A stretch of 18,977 nt of DNA, taken from NCBI GenBank assembly GCA_035267045.1, contig DATFMH010000047.1:1-18977 (forward strand), in the 5' to 3' direction. Under the pieces are notes generated by a model that had not been told where the DNA came from, made no database searches, and worked only from the letters and a program-made list of their open reading frames with translations. A program made the translations under genes and the position numbers. The DNA comes from DATFMH01 sp035267045 (GTDB lineage Bacteria; Bacteroidota; Rhodothermia; Balneolales; DATFMH01). This document shows positions 6,937 through 14,010 of this stretch, piece after piece (within the stretch, counting starts at the first letter, position 1; each line of letters starts with the position of its first letter).

Positions 6937-7590
6937 ATGAAGACCACTGCTGATCAATATATAGACACTCTTATTCAGATACCGGCCGGTAAAGTAACAC
7001 TTGAGGGTAAGTTAGTTATCCCAACAAATGCACGGAGTTTGGTTATTTTTTCACATGGAAGCGGGAGTAGTCGATTTAGTCCACGTAATAATTTTGTAGC
7101 TGAAAAACTCCAAAAACAGGAAATGGGTACTCTTCTTTTTGATCTTCTCACGGAAAAAGAGGACAGGAATTACGAAACCCGTTTTGATATTGGGTTGCTT
7201 ACGGAACGGTTACTGCAAGTCACTGAATGGTTACTCGATCAGAAAGAAATAAAAAAACGTAACATTGGGTATTTTGGGGCTAGTACCGGTGCTGCTTCAG
7301 CTCTTAAAGCTGCTGCACGATTAGGAATTAAAATTAAAGCCATCGTTTCACGCGGAGGCAGACCTGATTTAGCCATGAATATACTCGATCAGGTCAAATC
7401 ACCTACCTTGTTAATCGTCGGTGGTGAGGATTACAGCGTACTCGAACTTAATCAACAAGCCTACAATCGTATAAAAGCAACCAAAAACCTGGCTGTTGTT
7501 GCAGGAGCTACTCATTTGTTCGAAGAAGAAGGTAAACTTGAAGAAGTGGCCGATCTTGCTATAAAATGGTACAAAAGATATTTAGGTTGA
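6937..7590 (+). CDS. Alpha/beta hydrolase, dienelactone-hydrolase-like
   Basis: This 217-residue cytoplasmic protein has a complete alpha/beta-hydrolase core. The oxyanion-side segment VIFSHGSGSSRFSPRN (36-51) is followed by the nucleophile elbow GASTG (114-118, nucleophile S116), the acid in GGEDYSVLELN (D165) and the catalytic His in GATHLFEE (H193). The SHGSGSSR...RNN pattern is characteristic of the dienelactone-hydrolase-like domain often fused to phosphoribosyltransferase domains; here it stands alone, with the PRTase-like gene upstream beyond DUF892. The substrate is unknown and true dienelactone activity should not be assumed. The only spacer to the preceding terminator is about 21 bp, so transcription must read through it or start within it. 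Confidence 0.9.
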   Translation: MKTTADQYIDTLIQIPAGKVTLEGKLVIPTNARSLVIFSHGSGSSRFSPRNNFVAEKLQKQEMGTLLFDLLTEKEDRNYETRFDIGLLTERLLQVTEWLLDQKEIKKRNIGYFGASTGAASALKAAARLGIKIKAIVSRGGRPDLAMNILDQVKSPTLLIVGGEDYSVLELNQQAYNRIKATKNLAVVAGATHLFEEEGKLEEVADLAIKWYKRYLG

Positions 7591-7926
7591 TATCTAATAG
7601 GTTGCTTACGGCCAACGTATTAAAATAGCCGTATGATCAATAAACAAATTCTTGAATTTGAATATGAGATGGTAAATTTCAGAATTCTATAGGTTGAAGT
7701 TACTCACTTTTGTTTATTGATCATTGGTTTTCATGTCCTTTATAACGGCCTTCCTTCATTAAAAATTTCTAAATTGGACTTATCTACCCTTCATTTTCTT
7801 CTTTTTATACCTATATAAATTATAAGAGAGAGATTTAAAATTACATTCCGTATTGGGATTATGAGAACATCATCTTTCATGATGATCAAGACGAGAATAC
7901 CTATTCATCGTTAAAAAACCGGAATC
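7591..7926. other. Spacer with hairpin-rich element
   Basis: The 336 bases between hydrolase and SRPBCC genes carry no supported gene. Their main content is the inverted-repeat element at 7633-7724; the rest is AT-rich and unremarkable. Confidence 0.6.
7633..7724. repeat. 92-bp element with perfect 16-bp inverted termini
   Basis: ATGATCAATAAACAAA (7633-7648) is matched exactly, inverted, by 7709-7724, with a 60-bp centre. The centre holds smaller palindromes: AAATTC-TT-GAATTT near the left arm and AGAATTCT from 7681. It has no coding capacity and no obvious target-site duplication or T-run. It may be a MITE-like remnant or a long RNA hairpin at the 3' end of the hydrolase mRNA. Confidence 0.6.
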
Positions 7927-8313
7927 ATGAAAAATTTGACTAAGAAATACATCATAGATGCTCCTTTGGAAAAGGTTTATGAAGCCTTGACTGATCCGGA
8001 TCTTATTGAACAATGGTCCGGGGCTCCGGCTATCATGGAGCCAAAACCGGGTGGAGTGTTTTCACTTTGGAATAGTGAAGTTTACGGCAAGAACAGGCAA
8101 GTCCGTAAAAATAAGATAATACAGGAATGGATAGCCGAAGATTGGGAGGATCCCACGAAAGTTACTTTTGTTTTAAAAAGAATCGGCTATTCGACCGTGC
8201 TGGAACTAAAGCATGAAAATATTCCTGAAAATTCCTATGAACTTGTCGAAGACAACTGGGATAATTATTATCTGAATCCTTTAAGAAAATTATTAGAGTG
8301 TTCTAGTGTTTGA
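7927..8313 (+). CDS. SRPBCC (AHSA1/START-like) domain protein
   Basis: This 128-residue protein is a single SRPBCC domain of the AHSA1 type, a helix-grip fold with a hydrophobic cavity for small ligands. The opening TKKYIIDAPLEKVYEALTDPDLIEQWSGAPAIMEPKPGGVFSLW is the classic family start (beta1, helix, and the P.pGG.f turn). The middle KIIQEWIAEDWEDPTKVTFVL and the closing DNWDNYYLNPLRKLLE match the last strand and long C-terminal helix. No signal peptide or membrane segment is present. Ligand and role are unknown; relatives occur as stress or co-chaperone-like proteins. The last residues (ECSSV) and the stop are formed by a short tandem repeat, so the C-terminus may have been extended recently. 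Confidence 0.9.
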   Translation: MKNLTKKYIIDAPLEKVYEALTDPDLIEQWSGAPAIMEPKPGGVFSLWNSEVYGKNRQVRKNKIIQEWIAEDWEDPTKVTFVLKRIGYSTVLELKHENIPENSYELVEDNWDNYYLNPLRKLLECSSV

Positions 8314-8326
8314 GTGTTAAGGTGTT
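8295..8326 (+). repeat. 8-bp tandem repeat across a stop codon
   Basis: Four 8-bp units of the form NNAGTGTT (AGAGTGTT, CTAGTGTT, TGAGTGTT, AAGGTGTT) lie in a row. They encode the last residues and the TGA of the SRPBCC gene and continue into the spacer. Confidence 0.65.
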
Positions 8327-8420
8327 TGATTTTATTAATTTATTGATCTGCAGAAATAAGAATTCATAATTATTCTTTGCTATTTAAACTCTGAAACTAT
8401 TCATCTAAAGAGTAAGACTT

Positions 8421-9023
8421 ATGAAAAAAATAGGTTTTCTTATTTTATTGATCATTATTGTTGTTCCCGCCTATGCCCAACAAACAGAAGAAACACTATT
8501 CAGTGGTCAAATCGATCATGGTGGCTTTGGAGGACCGGTTTTTAAATTAACCTCTATTAGTGGTGAAACAGCGCTCCTCGCCGGCGGACGCGGTGGATGG
8601 ATTCTTAAATTATCACCGGATAAAAGCCTTGTAATCGGGGGCGGCGGGTACGGCCTTGTAACCGATGTAAAAGCAACCAACGTTTTCAGAAATAATCAAC
8701 AACTTTACTTATCACTTGGTTACGGAGGCCTGGAATTTGAGTATATCTACCGCCCTCTTAAACTTGTTCATGTTGGCGCCCAGGCATTAATTGGCGGTGG
8801 GGGTGTCAGTTATCGTTATAAAAACAACGATAACACCTTTGACACCGACTCATTTTTCGCATTTGAACCGGGTGTTAACGCGATCGTCAACGTGGCTAAG
8901 ATTTTTAGGATAAGCGGCGGTTTAAGTTATCGCTTTATAATTGGTTCAAACCTGATAGGCGCTACTGATTCCGATCTCAGTGGATGGTCCGGTGTACTCA
9001 CGCTTAAGTTCGGTAAATTTTAA
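8421..9023 (+). CDS. Outer-membrane beta-barrel-like protein (paralogue 1)
   Basis: This 200-residue exported protein has a signal peptide (1-19, ending PAYA before QQ) and then a Gly- and aromatic-rich sequence of alternating hydrophobic strands such as LYLSLGYGGLEFEYIY and VHVGAQALIGGGGVSY. It ends in Phe after GVLTLKFGKF, the terminal aromatic typical of outer-membrane barrels recognised by the BAM machinery. The length suits an 8-strand barrel. It is paralogous to the next gene: both carry GGGGY at residues 73-77, QQLYL, and the same KFGKF end. No specific family or ligand is recognised; a small porin-like or structural role is possible. The genes are 296 bp apart, so they may be transcribed separately. 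Confidence 0.8.
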   Translation: MKKIGFLILLIIIVVPAYAQQTEETLFSGQIDHGGFGGPVFKLTSISGETALLAGGRGGWILKLSPDKSLVIGGGGYGLVTDVKATNVFRNNQQLYLSLGYGGLEFEYIYRPLKLVHVGAQALIGGGGVSYRYKNNDNTFDTDSFFAFEPGVNAIVNVAKIFRISGGLSYRFIIGSNLIGATDSDLSGWSGVLTLKFGKF

Positions 9024-9319
9024 AATGAGTAATACAAGAATTAAACGAAAAACAAAGTTAGTAATCAGGTCACCTATATTAGAAACATGAAAATCTAACC
9101 CGATTTCAACATATTAATGTAATTAATTCAATAATCTACCCGTCGCTTCTTATTTAAATAAATGTTCTGAAATCTGAACCAGGTTTCTGTATATATAATT
9201 AAAACTTTCCCTAATATTTTTATAATAACGCTAATTCAATTATACTTTTCATACATGCTTTATTAGATTTAACAAATAATAATTTCTAATTATATAAATA
9301 ATATAATATTACAATACAG

Positions 9320-9925
9320 ATGAAACGCTTTTTATTCTGTTTATTATTCATTTTTATAATTTCAGATGCCTATGCTCAAAAGGATTCGAGTGGTATTTTA
9401 GGAAAAACGAGTGGAAGTGGTTATTTCATAACCCCAACTTATAAAATTACCTCGATTAATAATCAATCATCTTCTTTATTGGGTGGAAATGCCGGTTGGG
9501 TTATTAATTTTCCTTCCAAAAACAGCCTGGAGATGGGGGGAGGCGGTTACGTACTGCTGAATGCTGTTGAAACAGGCGTAACTAAAGACTCTGGACAACA
9601 ACTATATCTTACTATGGGCTTTGGAGGTTTATATTTAGAACTTATTCATCATACCAATCAGCAAATTCATATTTCAGGCAGTATTTTATTTGGTGCCGGT
9701 GGTGTTAACGATCACATTAAAGGTGTCAATCAATATAACTATGAATCGAGTCAGTATACCATAATTGAACCGGGCATCCATATTAATTACAACATTAGCA
9801 ATTTTGTCAGGCTTGGAGCCGGCATTGATTACCGATTAATTACAGGTACCAACATGAAGACTGTCAGTGATGCTAATCTGAGTGGTGTTTCAGGAGTAAT
9901 TAATTTGAAGTTCGGAAAATTTTAA
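9320..9925 (+). CDS. Outer-membrane beta-barrel-like protein (paralogue 2)
   Basis: This 201-residue protein is the tandem paralogue of the preceding gene. The signal peptide (1-19, ending DAYA before QK) is followed by strands aligned almost without gaps: LLGGNAGWVI matches LAGGRGGWIL, EMGGGGYVLL matches VIGGGGYGLV, GQQLYLTMGFGGLYLE matches NQQLYLSLGYGGLEFE, and both end LKFGKF. Overall identity is modest, so the duplication is old or has diverged quickly, mostly in probable loops (about residues 120-145). The terminal Phe again points to the outer membrane. The 296-bp spacer before it is very AT-rich, with no other gene visible. The function is unknown. Confidence 0.8.
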   Translation: MKRFLFCLLFIFIISDAYAQKDSSGILGKTSGSGYFITPTYKITSINNQSSSLLGGNAGWVINFPSKNSLEMGGGGYVLLNAVETGVTKDSGQQLYLTMGFGGLYLELIHHTNQQIHISGSILFGAGGVNDHIKGVNQYNYESSQYTIIEPGIHINYNISNFVRLGAGIDYRLITGTNMKTVSDANLSGVSGVINLKFGKF

Positions 9926-9977
9926 AAATGTAAGTGATTTCTATTATACCATAACCCTCAAATAACTTCTATCCATT

Positions 9978-10262
9978 ATGGGTGATACGAATCTCACCCT
10001 GCACCCTGATAATCATAAAAAGGGCAATAAAATCAGTAAGAAAAAATATGATATTATACGTGCATCCATTCTTACATGCCTGGAAGCTCAGCCTATGATG
10101 TCATACACTGATATGGCAAATTGTGTTCGGGAATCACTTCAGGACAAATTTGACGGATCCATAAATTGGTATGTTGAAGTCGTTAAACTGGATTTGGAAG
10201 CCAAACATATCATTAAACGCATATCTGAAACCCGGCCTCAACTCTATAAACTTACCTCTTGA
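9978..10262 (+). CDS. DUF6958-like small protein
   Basis: This 94-residue cytoplasmic protein resembles the family annotated as DUF6958. Landmarks are an early LHPDNHKKGNKISKKKYD, a helix with IIRASILTCLE, then MSYTDMANCVRESL, and the distinctive GSINWYVEVVKLDLEAKHIIKR followed by a final PQLYKL. The pattern of three helices plus a basic turn and strand looks like a winged-helix fold, so nucleic-acid or protein binding is conceivable, but no function is established. It starts 52 bp after the second barrel gene, so it may share its transcript. The charge distribution (Lys-rich N-terminus) is normal for the family as I recall it. Confidence 0.8.
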   Translation: MGDTNLTLHPDNHKKGNKISKKKYDIIRASILTCLEAQPMMSYTDMANCVRESLQDKFDGSINWYVEVVKLDLEAKHIIKRISETRPQLYKLTS

Positions 10263-10329
10263 AACTTTTCAAATAATCATGCCGTATTTATAACCGGTGA
10301 ATAATTTAAAGACCATTCACAACTATTCC

Positions 10330-10346
10330 TGAGTCTATGAGACTCA
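10330..10346. promoter_or_regulatory. 17-bp hairpin/palindrome before NTF2-like gene
   Basis: TGAGTCT and AGACTCA are perfect 7-bp inverted arms around ATG, about 45 bases before the start of the secreted NTF2-like gene. It could be an operator or a leader hairpin. No T-run follows, so it is not a typical terminator. Confidence 0.4.
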
Positions 10347-10392
10347 CCATCTCTTATACATAACCCTTAACCGAAATACACGATATATTCTT

Positions 10393-10950
10393 ATGAAAAA
10401 TAAATGGATATTATTCTTATCTCTTATAATAGTCACTTCCATCTATCCAAATAAAATTTATGCCATAACAAGTAATACCGTCAGTAAAAAACAAATTACT
10501 GATACTACCAGTTATGCATCTTTAAATTCTATCTTACATGCCCTTTATAAAGCTGTGAATTTTAAGAAAGGAGAAACACCTGATTGGAATGCTTTTACTC
10601 CCTTGTTTATAGAAAATGCCAATCTTGTTTCTGTAAAGGGTGATAAATATTTACAAATGAGCCCTGACGATTTCGTACATAGATTTCAGGAACAGGTAAA
10701 TTCCGGACTATTGCAAAATTTCACTGAAAAAGAGATACATCGAATCACCGAACAATTCGGCAATATCGTGCATGTTTTCAGTACCTATCAATCCGATTAC
10801 ATTATGAATGATAAACCGCAAAATGTTCGCGGTATTAACTCCATACAACTAATCAGACAAAACGGCCATTATAAAGTGCTGTCCATAATGTGGTATGAAG
10901 AAGATGCATCACATAAGATACCGAACAAGTATCTGCCTGCAACGAAATAA
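10393..10950 (+). CDS. Secreted NTF2-like (SnoaL-type) protein
   Basis: This 185-residue protein has a signal peptide (about 1-24, ending KIYA) and an NTF2-like cone fold. An N-terminal helix SLNSILHALYKAVNFKKG is followed by DWNAFTPLFIENANLVSV, a helix around DDFVHRFQEQV, and then strands EKEIHRITEQFGNIVHVFSTYQSDY, GINSIQLIRQNGHYKVLSIMWYEED. The pattern of W..F..LF...A.l and the strand reading V.S.y matches SnoaL/DUF4440-type domains that bind or convert small ligands. No catalytic pair can be assigned. Export suggests a periplasmic role. It is flanked downstream by a bidirectional terminator shared with the convergent baeRF gene. No Shine-Dalgarno is visible. Confidence 0.82.
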   Translation: MKNKWILFLSLIIVTSIYPNKIYAITSNTVSKKQITDTTSYASLNSILHALYKAVNFKKGETPDWNAFTPLFIENANLVSVKGDKYLQMSPDDFVHRFQEQVNSGLLQNFTEKEIHRITEQFGNIVHVFSTYQSDYIMNDKPQNVRGINSIQLIRQNGHYKVLSIMWYEEDASHKIPNKYLPATK

Positions 10951-11018
10951 GAATCAGGCAATACAAAAAAGAAGATAACTGGCAATAATTCTGTCCTTTA
11001 TAGCATAACAATAAAATC

Positions 11019-11052
11019 AAAAAGGCTTGTACCCGCATTACAAGCCTTTTTT
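11019..11052. terminator. Bidirectional terminator between convergent genes
   Basis: AAAAAGGCTTGTA (11019-11031) pairs perfectly with TACAAGCCTTTTT (11039-11051) around a 7-nt loop. T-runs result on both strands, serving the NTF2-like gene (plus) and the baeRF gene (minus). Confidence 0.88.
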
Positions 11053-11062
11053 AATGCTATGT

Positions 11063-12226
11063 TTAAGATGGGTACCGATAAATAGCGGCGATATCAGTAC
11101 CTTCAGGCATCTCATTTTTGGGAAATACATAAACAGCTCCCTTGCCCTCAATTGTTTTTATAGCTGTTTCATTAAATAAATCGATACTTTTTTTATCCCT
11201 TTTTCCCTGAACCTGGACCATATTTTTTGACATATCGTACAATCCCCATCTTCTTCTGCCTTCAGCAATGAAAAGCGTATCGATTTTACCGATATAAGCC
11301 GATTTAATGATATCATGTATATCCGTGGATGTCTGAGTCGTATCAGACAGATGTCCGAAACGAGCTAATTCACTCATCATTTCTTCCCGGTAAAAATCAC
11401 GCATAATATGCCATGCTTCATCATTCAGAACAGCAATACTTTTTCTGTCCGGGTTTCCTTTTATAAACGGCTCTTTCAAGTGGTTATATTGGTTTTTATT
11501 ACGATAAAGTGAAGTGATTTTATCTACTCCGGCAAGAATCAGGGGCTTATTATAATTTTTAAGATAGCTTGTCACCTTGTTTTCTATTTTGTTAACAAAA
11601 TTCTCAAGATGTTTTCTTTCATCATCGGTACCTATACCGTGGCCATGATATACAGAGGATCTGCCCGGTGCCCCCGAATGAACCTGCACCTGCTTTTGCA
11701 TCACATAATAACTCATGAAATTTTTATAATTTTGTGGCATATCTTCCAATTCAATCTCTTTTAAACCGCTTCTGGAAGTTTGTATGAAACGCACATCCTT
11801 TTTGCTTAATGCAAGCACATAATATGAACCATCATAAGTTATTTCAGGTATTAGGGGTGTAATTATGAAACGGTTACCAACATTAACTTTTTCTTCGAAT
11901 ACAATTGGTACTCTGAAGTAGGCAAAGTAATCAGGAGCACAAAAAACAGCTAAACCCTTATTTTGATGCTGCCAGAAATCATCATTGGGCAATAGATCAT
12001 ACGCCTGGGATAAAATATGAGCGATATCGTTCTCATTGCTCCCGAGACGGTTAAGTTTATTTTCAGCCTCTTTTAATAAATTCTTGAAACGAATGGGATC
12101 TTGTTCAACTTTATCTCCCTTGATATGAGTAGGCAGGTAGATGGATACATTTTGTTTGCCTTTCGTTCGCTCCAGAAGTTCTAAAATGTCATCTCTTGTA
12201 ACCACGGAAACCTCCGTTTCTTTCAT
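11063..12226 (-). CDS. baeRF-family protein (release-factor-like, probably baeRF3)
   Basis: This 387-residue cytoplasmic protein resembles the bacterial archaeo-eukaryotic release factor family, most likely the baeRF3 group. The N-terminal part has RDDILELLERTKGKQNVSIYLPTH (11-34, the VSIYLPTH strand being typical). The centre has LALSKKDVRFIQTS (138-151). A His/Gly-rich stretch SSVYHGHGIGTDDERK (190-205) stands near the place where eRF1-type proteins carry their catalytic GGQ-like loop. The C-terminal half (AGVDKITSLYR, then SAYIGKIDTLFIAEGRRRWGLYD) looks like the eRF1 domain-3/L7Ae-like fold. Relatives are predicted to act on ribosomes or in stress, but this has not been shown for most. No GGQ is present. 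Confidence 0.82.
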   Translation of the reverse strand: MKETEVSVVTRDDILELLERTKGKQNVSIYLPTHIKGDKVEQDPIRFKNLLKEAENKLNRLGSNENDIAHILSQAYDLLPNDDFWQHQNKGLAVFCAPDYFAYFRVPIVFEEKVNVGNRFIITPLIPEITYDGSYYVLALSKKDVRFIQTSRSGLKEIELEDMPQNYKNFMSYYVMQKQVQVHSGAPGRSSVYHGHGIGTDDERKHLENFVNKIENKVTSYLKNYNKPLILAGVDKITSLYRNKNQYNHLKEPFIKGNPDRKSIAVLNDEAWHIMRDFYREEMMSELARFGHLSDTTQTSTDIHDIIKSAYIGKIDTLFIAEGRRRWGLYDMSKNMVQVQGKRDKKSIDLFNETAIKTIEGKGAVYVFPKNEMPEGTDIAAIYRYPS

Positions 12227-12566
12227 TCTTTAATGATTAGTTCAATAAACTCATTTCGCTTATTCATACACATGAACAAAATTGAATACATCATGATTCA
12301 TGTGCCTTTACTTTCAAAATAGATGTGCGGATGCCAGATAACTATTTCATTACATGTTTCTAATATTAGCCGGTTTCATTCTTTTATAAATAGATTCTAA
12401 CCGTATTTAAGTCATTATAAGACTTAAATTTAAAGGAACAGCATGATGAGAATCTTTGTCGGATCTATGTAGAATATTTAATGGTGTCAATGCAACTATT
12501 TATCTTTCAAAACCTCTAAAGCTAAAATAAATAACATCTTAACTATTCAATCTATACTTATTTTTA
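12227..12566. other. Divergent spacer between baeRF and nhaA
   Basis: About 340 bases separate the divergent baeRF and antiporter genes; no gene is supported inside. An inverted repeat, ATTTAAGTC (12405-12413) and GACTTAAAT (12421-12429) around 7 nt, is the only structured element I see and may be an operator for one or both genes. Confidence 0.55.
12405..12429. promoter_or_regulatory. 9-bp inverted repeat upstream of nhaA
   Basis: Perfect arms ATTTAAGTC and GACTTAAAT flank ATTATAA. It lies about 140 bp before nhaA and 180 bp before baeRF. It has no T-run, so an operator is more likely than a terminator; a chance AT-rich palindrome is possible. Confidence 0.35.
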
Positions 12567-12569
12567 TTG

Positions 12570-13901
12570 GTGAAAAAAAAATCTCATAAAAAAGTACTAT
12601 CTCCTTTTCAGGAATTTGTCCGGACAGAATCCTTATCAGGTGTTCTTCTGATCTTTGCGACTTTATTAGCCCTTATCGCAGCCAATACTCCAATAAAGGT
12701 TTATTACCATCAATTACTCGAACAAACATTATCGATACATATATCCGGATATACCCTGGATAAGACGTTCCTTCATTGGGTCAACGACGGTTTGATGGCC
12801 GTTTTTTTCTTACTCGTAGCACTGGAAATAAAAAGGGAATTCTTCTTCGGACAGCTAACAGGCATCCGAAAAGCTTTGCTTCCTGTTCTGTCGGCAGTAG
12901 GTGGAGCCTTATTCCCGGCTGTTATTTTTCTCATGTTCAATTATGGGACTGAATATAGTTCGGGTTGGGCGATTCCTATGGCTACCGATATCGCATTTGC
13001 GATCGGCATTTTAAGTTTACTGGGAAGATATGTTCCCATATGGGCTAAAATCTTTTTAACCGCTCTGGCCGTCACCGATGATCTATTTGCCATTCTCATT
13101 ATTGCAGTATTCTATACCTCTCACCTTTACTTAATGCCATTATTGATTGCTGTATTGTGCATATTGTTATTGGGATTACTCCATCAGTTCAAGATAACAC
13201 AAATACGTTATTACCTGTTCATCGGTATCATATTATGGATTGCCTTCCTGAAATCAGGGATACATGCTACGATAGCAGGAGTAGCACTTGGATTTTTAAT
13301 ACCAGTTTGCCAGAAAACTCCCATCAAAACCCTCTATCAGGAATTGTTTTCCATACTAAGTAAATATGTGCCGACCTATAAAACCAATCAAACTCTATCC
13401 GTAGATCCGGAACAGCGGGAAACCATGCTTAATGCCGTTTCCGATATTGTCAAAAACTCTGAGTCTCCACTTCACAGATTGGAGCATTCGCTTAACCCAT
13501 TTGTGGCTTACGTTATTATGCCTCTTTTTGCATTTTTTAATGCCGGAGTCACATTAAATGCGACAATACTTTCAGAAGCATATTATTCAACATTGACCTG
13601 GGGTATCATTTTAGGCCTTTTCTTCGGCAATCAGATTGGTATCTTCGGTTTTAGCTGGATCCTTACAAGATTTGGAATATCTGATCTGCCCAATAATAAA
13701 TACACCCGATCTGTACTTTATGGTTTGTCATTGCTTGGCGGCATTGGTTTCACTATGTCCCTTTTTATTAGTACCCTTGCTTTCACAGATCCTCATGCAC
13801 TCGAATTATCGAAAATTGGCATTCTCATAGCTTCTCTACTCAGTGGTATTTTCGGCACTTTGATCTTACGCTGGTCATATTCCAAACAAGCGCAGAAATA
13901 A
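12570..13901 (+). CDS. nhaA: Na+/H+ antiporter NhaA
   Basis: This inner-membrane protein (443 residues) exchanges protons for sodium to control cytoplasmic pH and Na+. It begins with the family's FQEFVRTESLSGVLLI segment and has about a dozen membrane helices. Transport residues are visible as ATDIAFAIG with D141 and the DD pair D171-D172 in AVTDDLFAI (numbering from the TTG at 12567). SGIHATIAGVALGFLIP and GFTMSLFISTLAF are further signatures. A long hydrophilic loop (about 255-305) is typical of FCB-group homologues. The start is TTG at 12567 or GTG at 12570; I prefer GTG, and neither has a Shine-Dalgarno. The motif usually reads DDLGAI; here Gly is Phe. It stands first in a region with a decarboxylase and an amino-acid permease. 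Confidence 0.95.
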   Translation: MKKKSHKKVLSPFQEFVRTESLSGVLLIFATLLALIAANTPIKVYYHQLLEQTLSIHISGYTLDKTFLHWVNDGLMAVFFLLVALEIKREFFFGQLTGIRKALLPVLSAVGGALFPAVIFLMFNYGTEYSSGWAIPMATDIAFAIGILSLLGRYVPIWAKIFLTALAVTDDLFAILIIAVFYTSHLYLMPLLIAVLCILLLGLLHQFKITQIRYYLFIGIILWIAFLKSGIHATIAGVALGFLIPVCQKTPIKTLYQELFSILSKYVPTYKTNQTLSVDPEQRETMLNAVSDIVKNSESPLHRLEHSLNPFVAYVIMPLFAFFNAGVTLNATILSEAYYSTLTWGIILGLFFGNQIGIFGFSWILTRFGISDLPNNKYTRSVLYGLSLLGGIGFTMSLFISTLAFTDPHALELSKIGILIASLLSGIFGTLILRWSYSKQAQK

Positions 13902-14010
13902 TTTTTACAATGATTTTTTTGCGAATAATCGTGCAATTATAACCTCCCCTTACTACTTTAAGACTTTGCAAATTATCCTGAATGGCCCTCTTATTTCATC
14001 CAATTATTAT

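Noticed and set aside
9226..9238. 13-mer TAACGCTAATTCA repeated at 18389-18401
   Set aside because: A match of this length is expected by chance in 19 kb of AT-rich DNA, and the flanks differ.
13966..14010. TTG start giving the decarboxylase 15 extra residues
   Set aside because: The ATG at 14011 gives a normal family N-terminus, and the extension has no Shine-Dalgarno.
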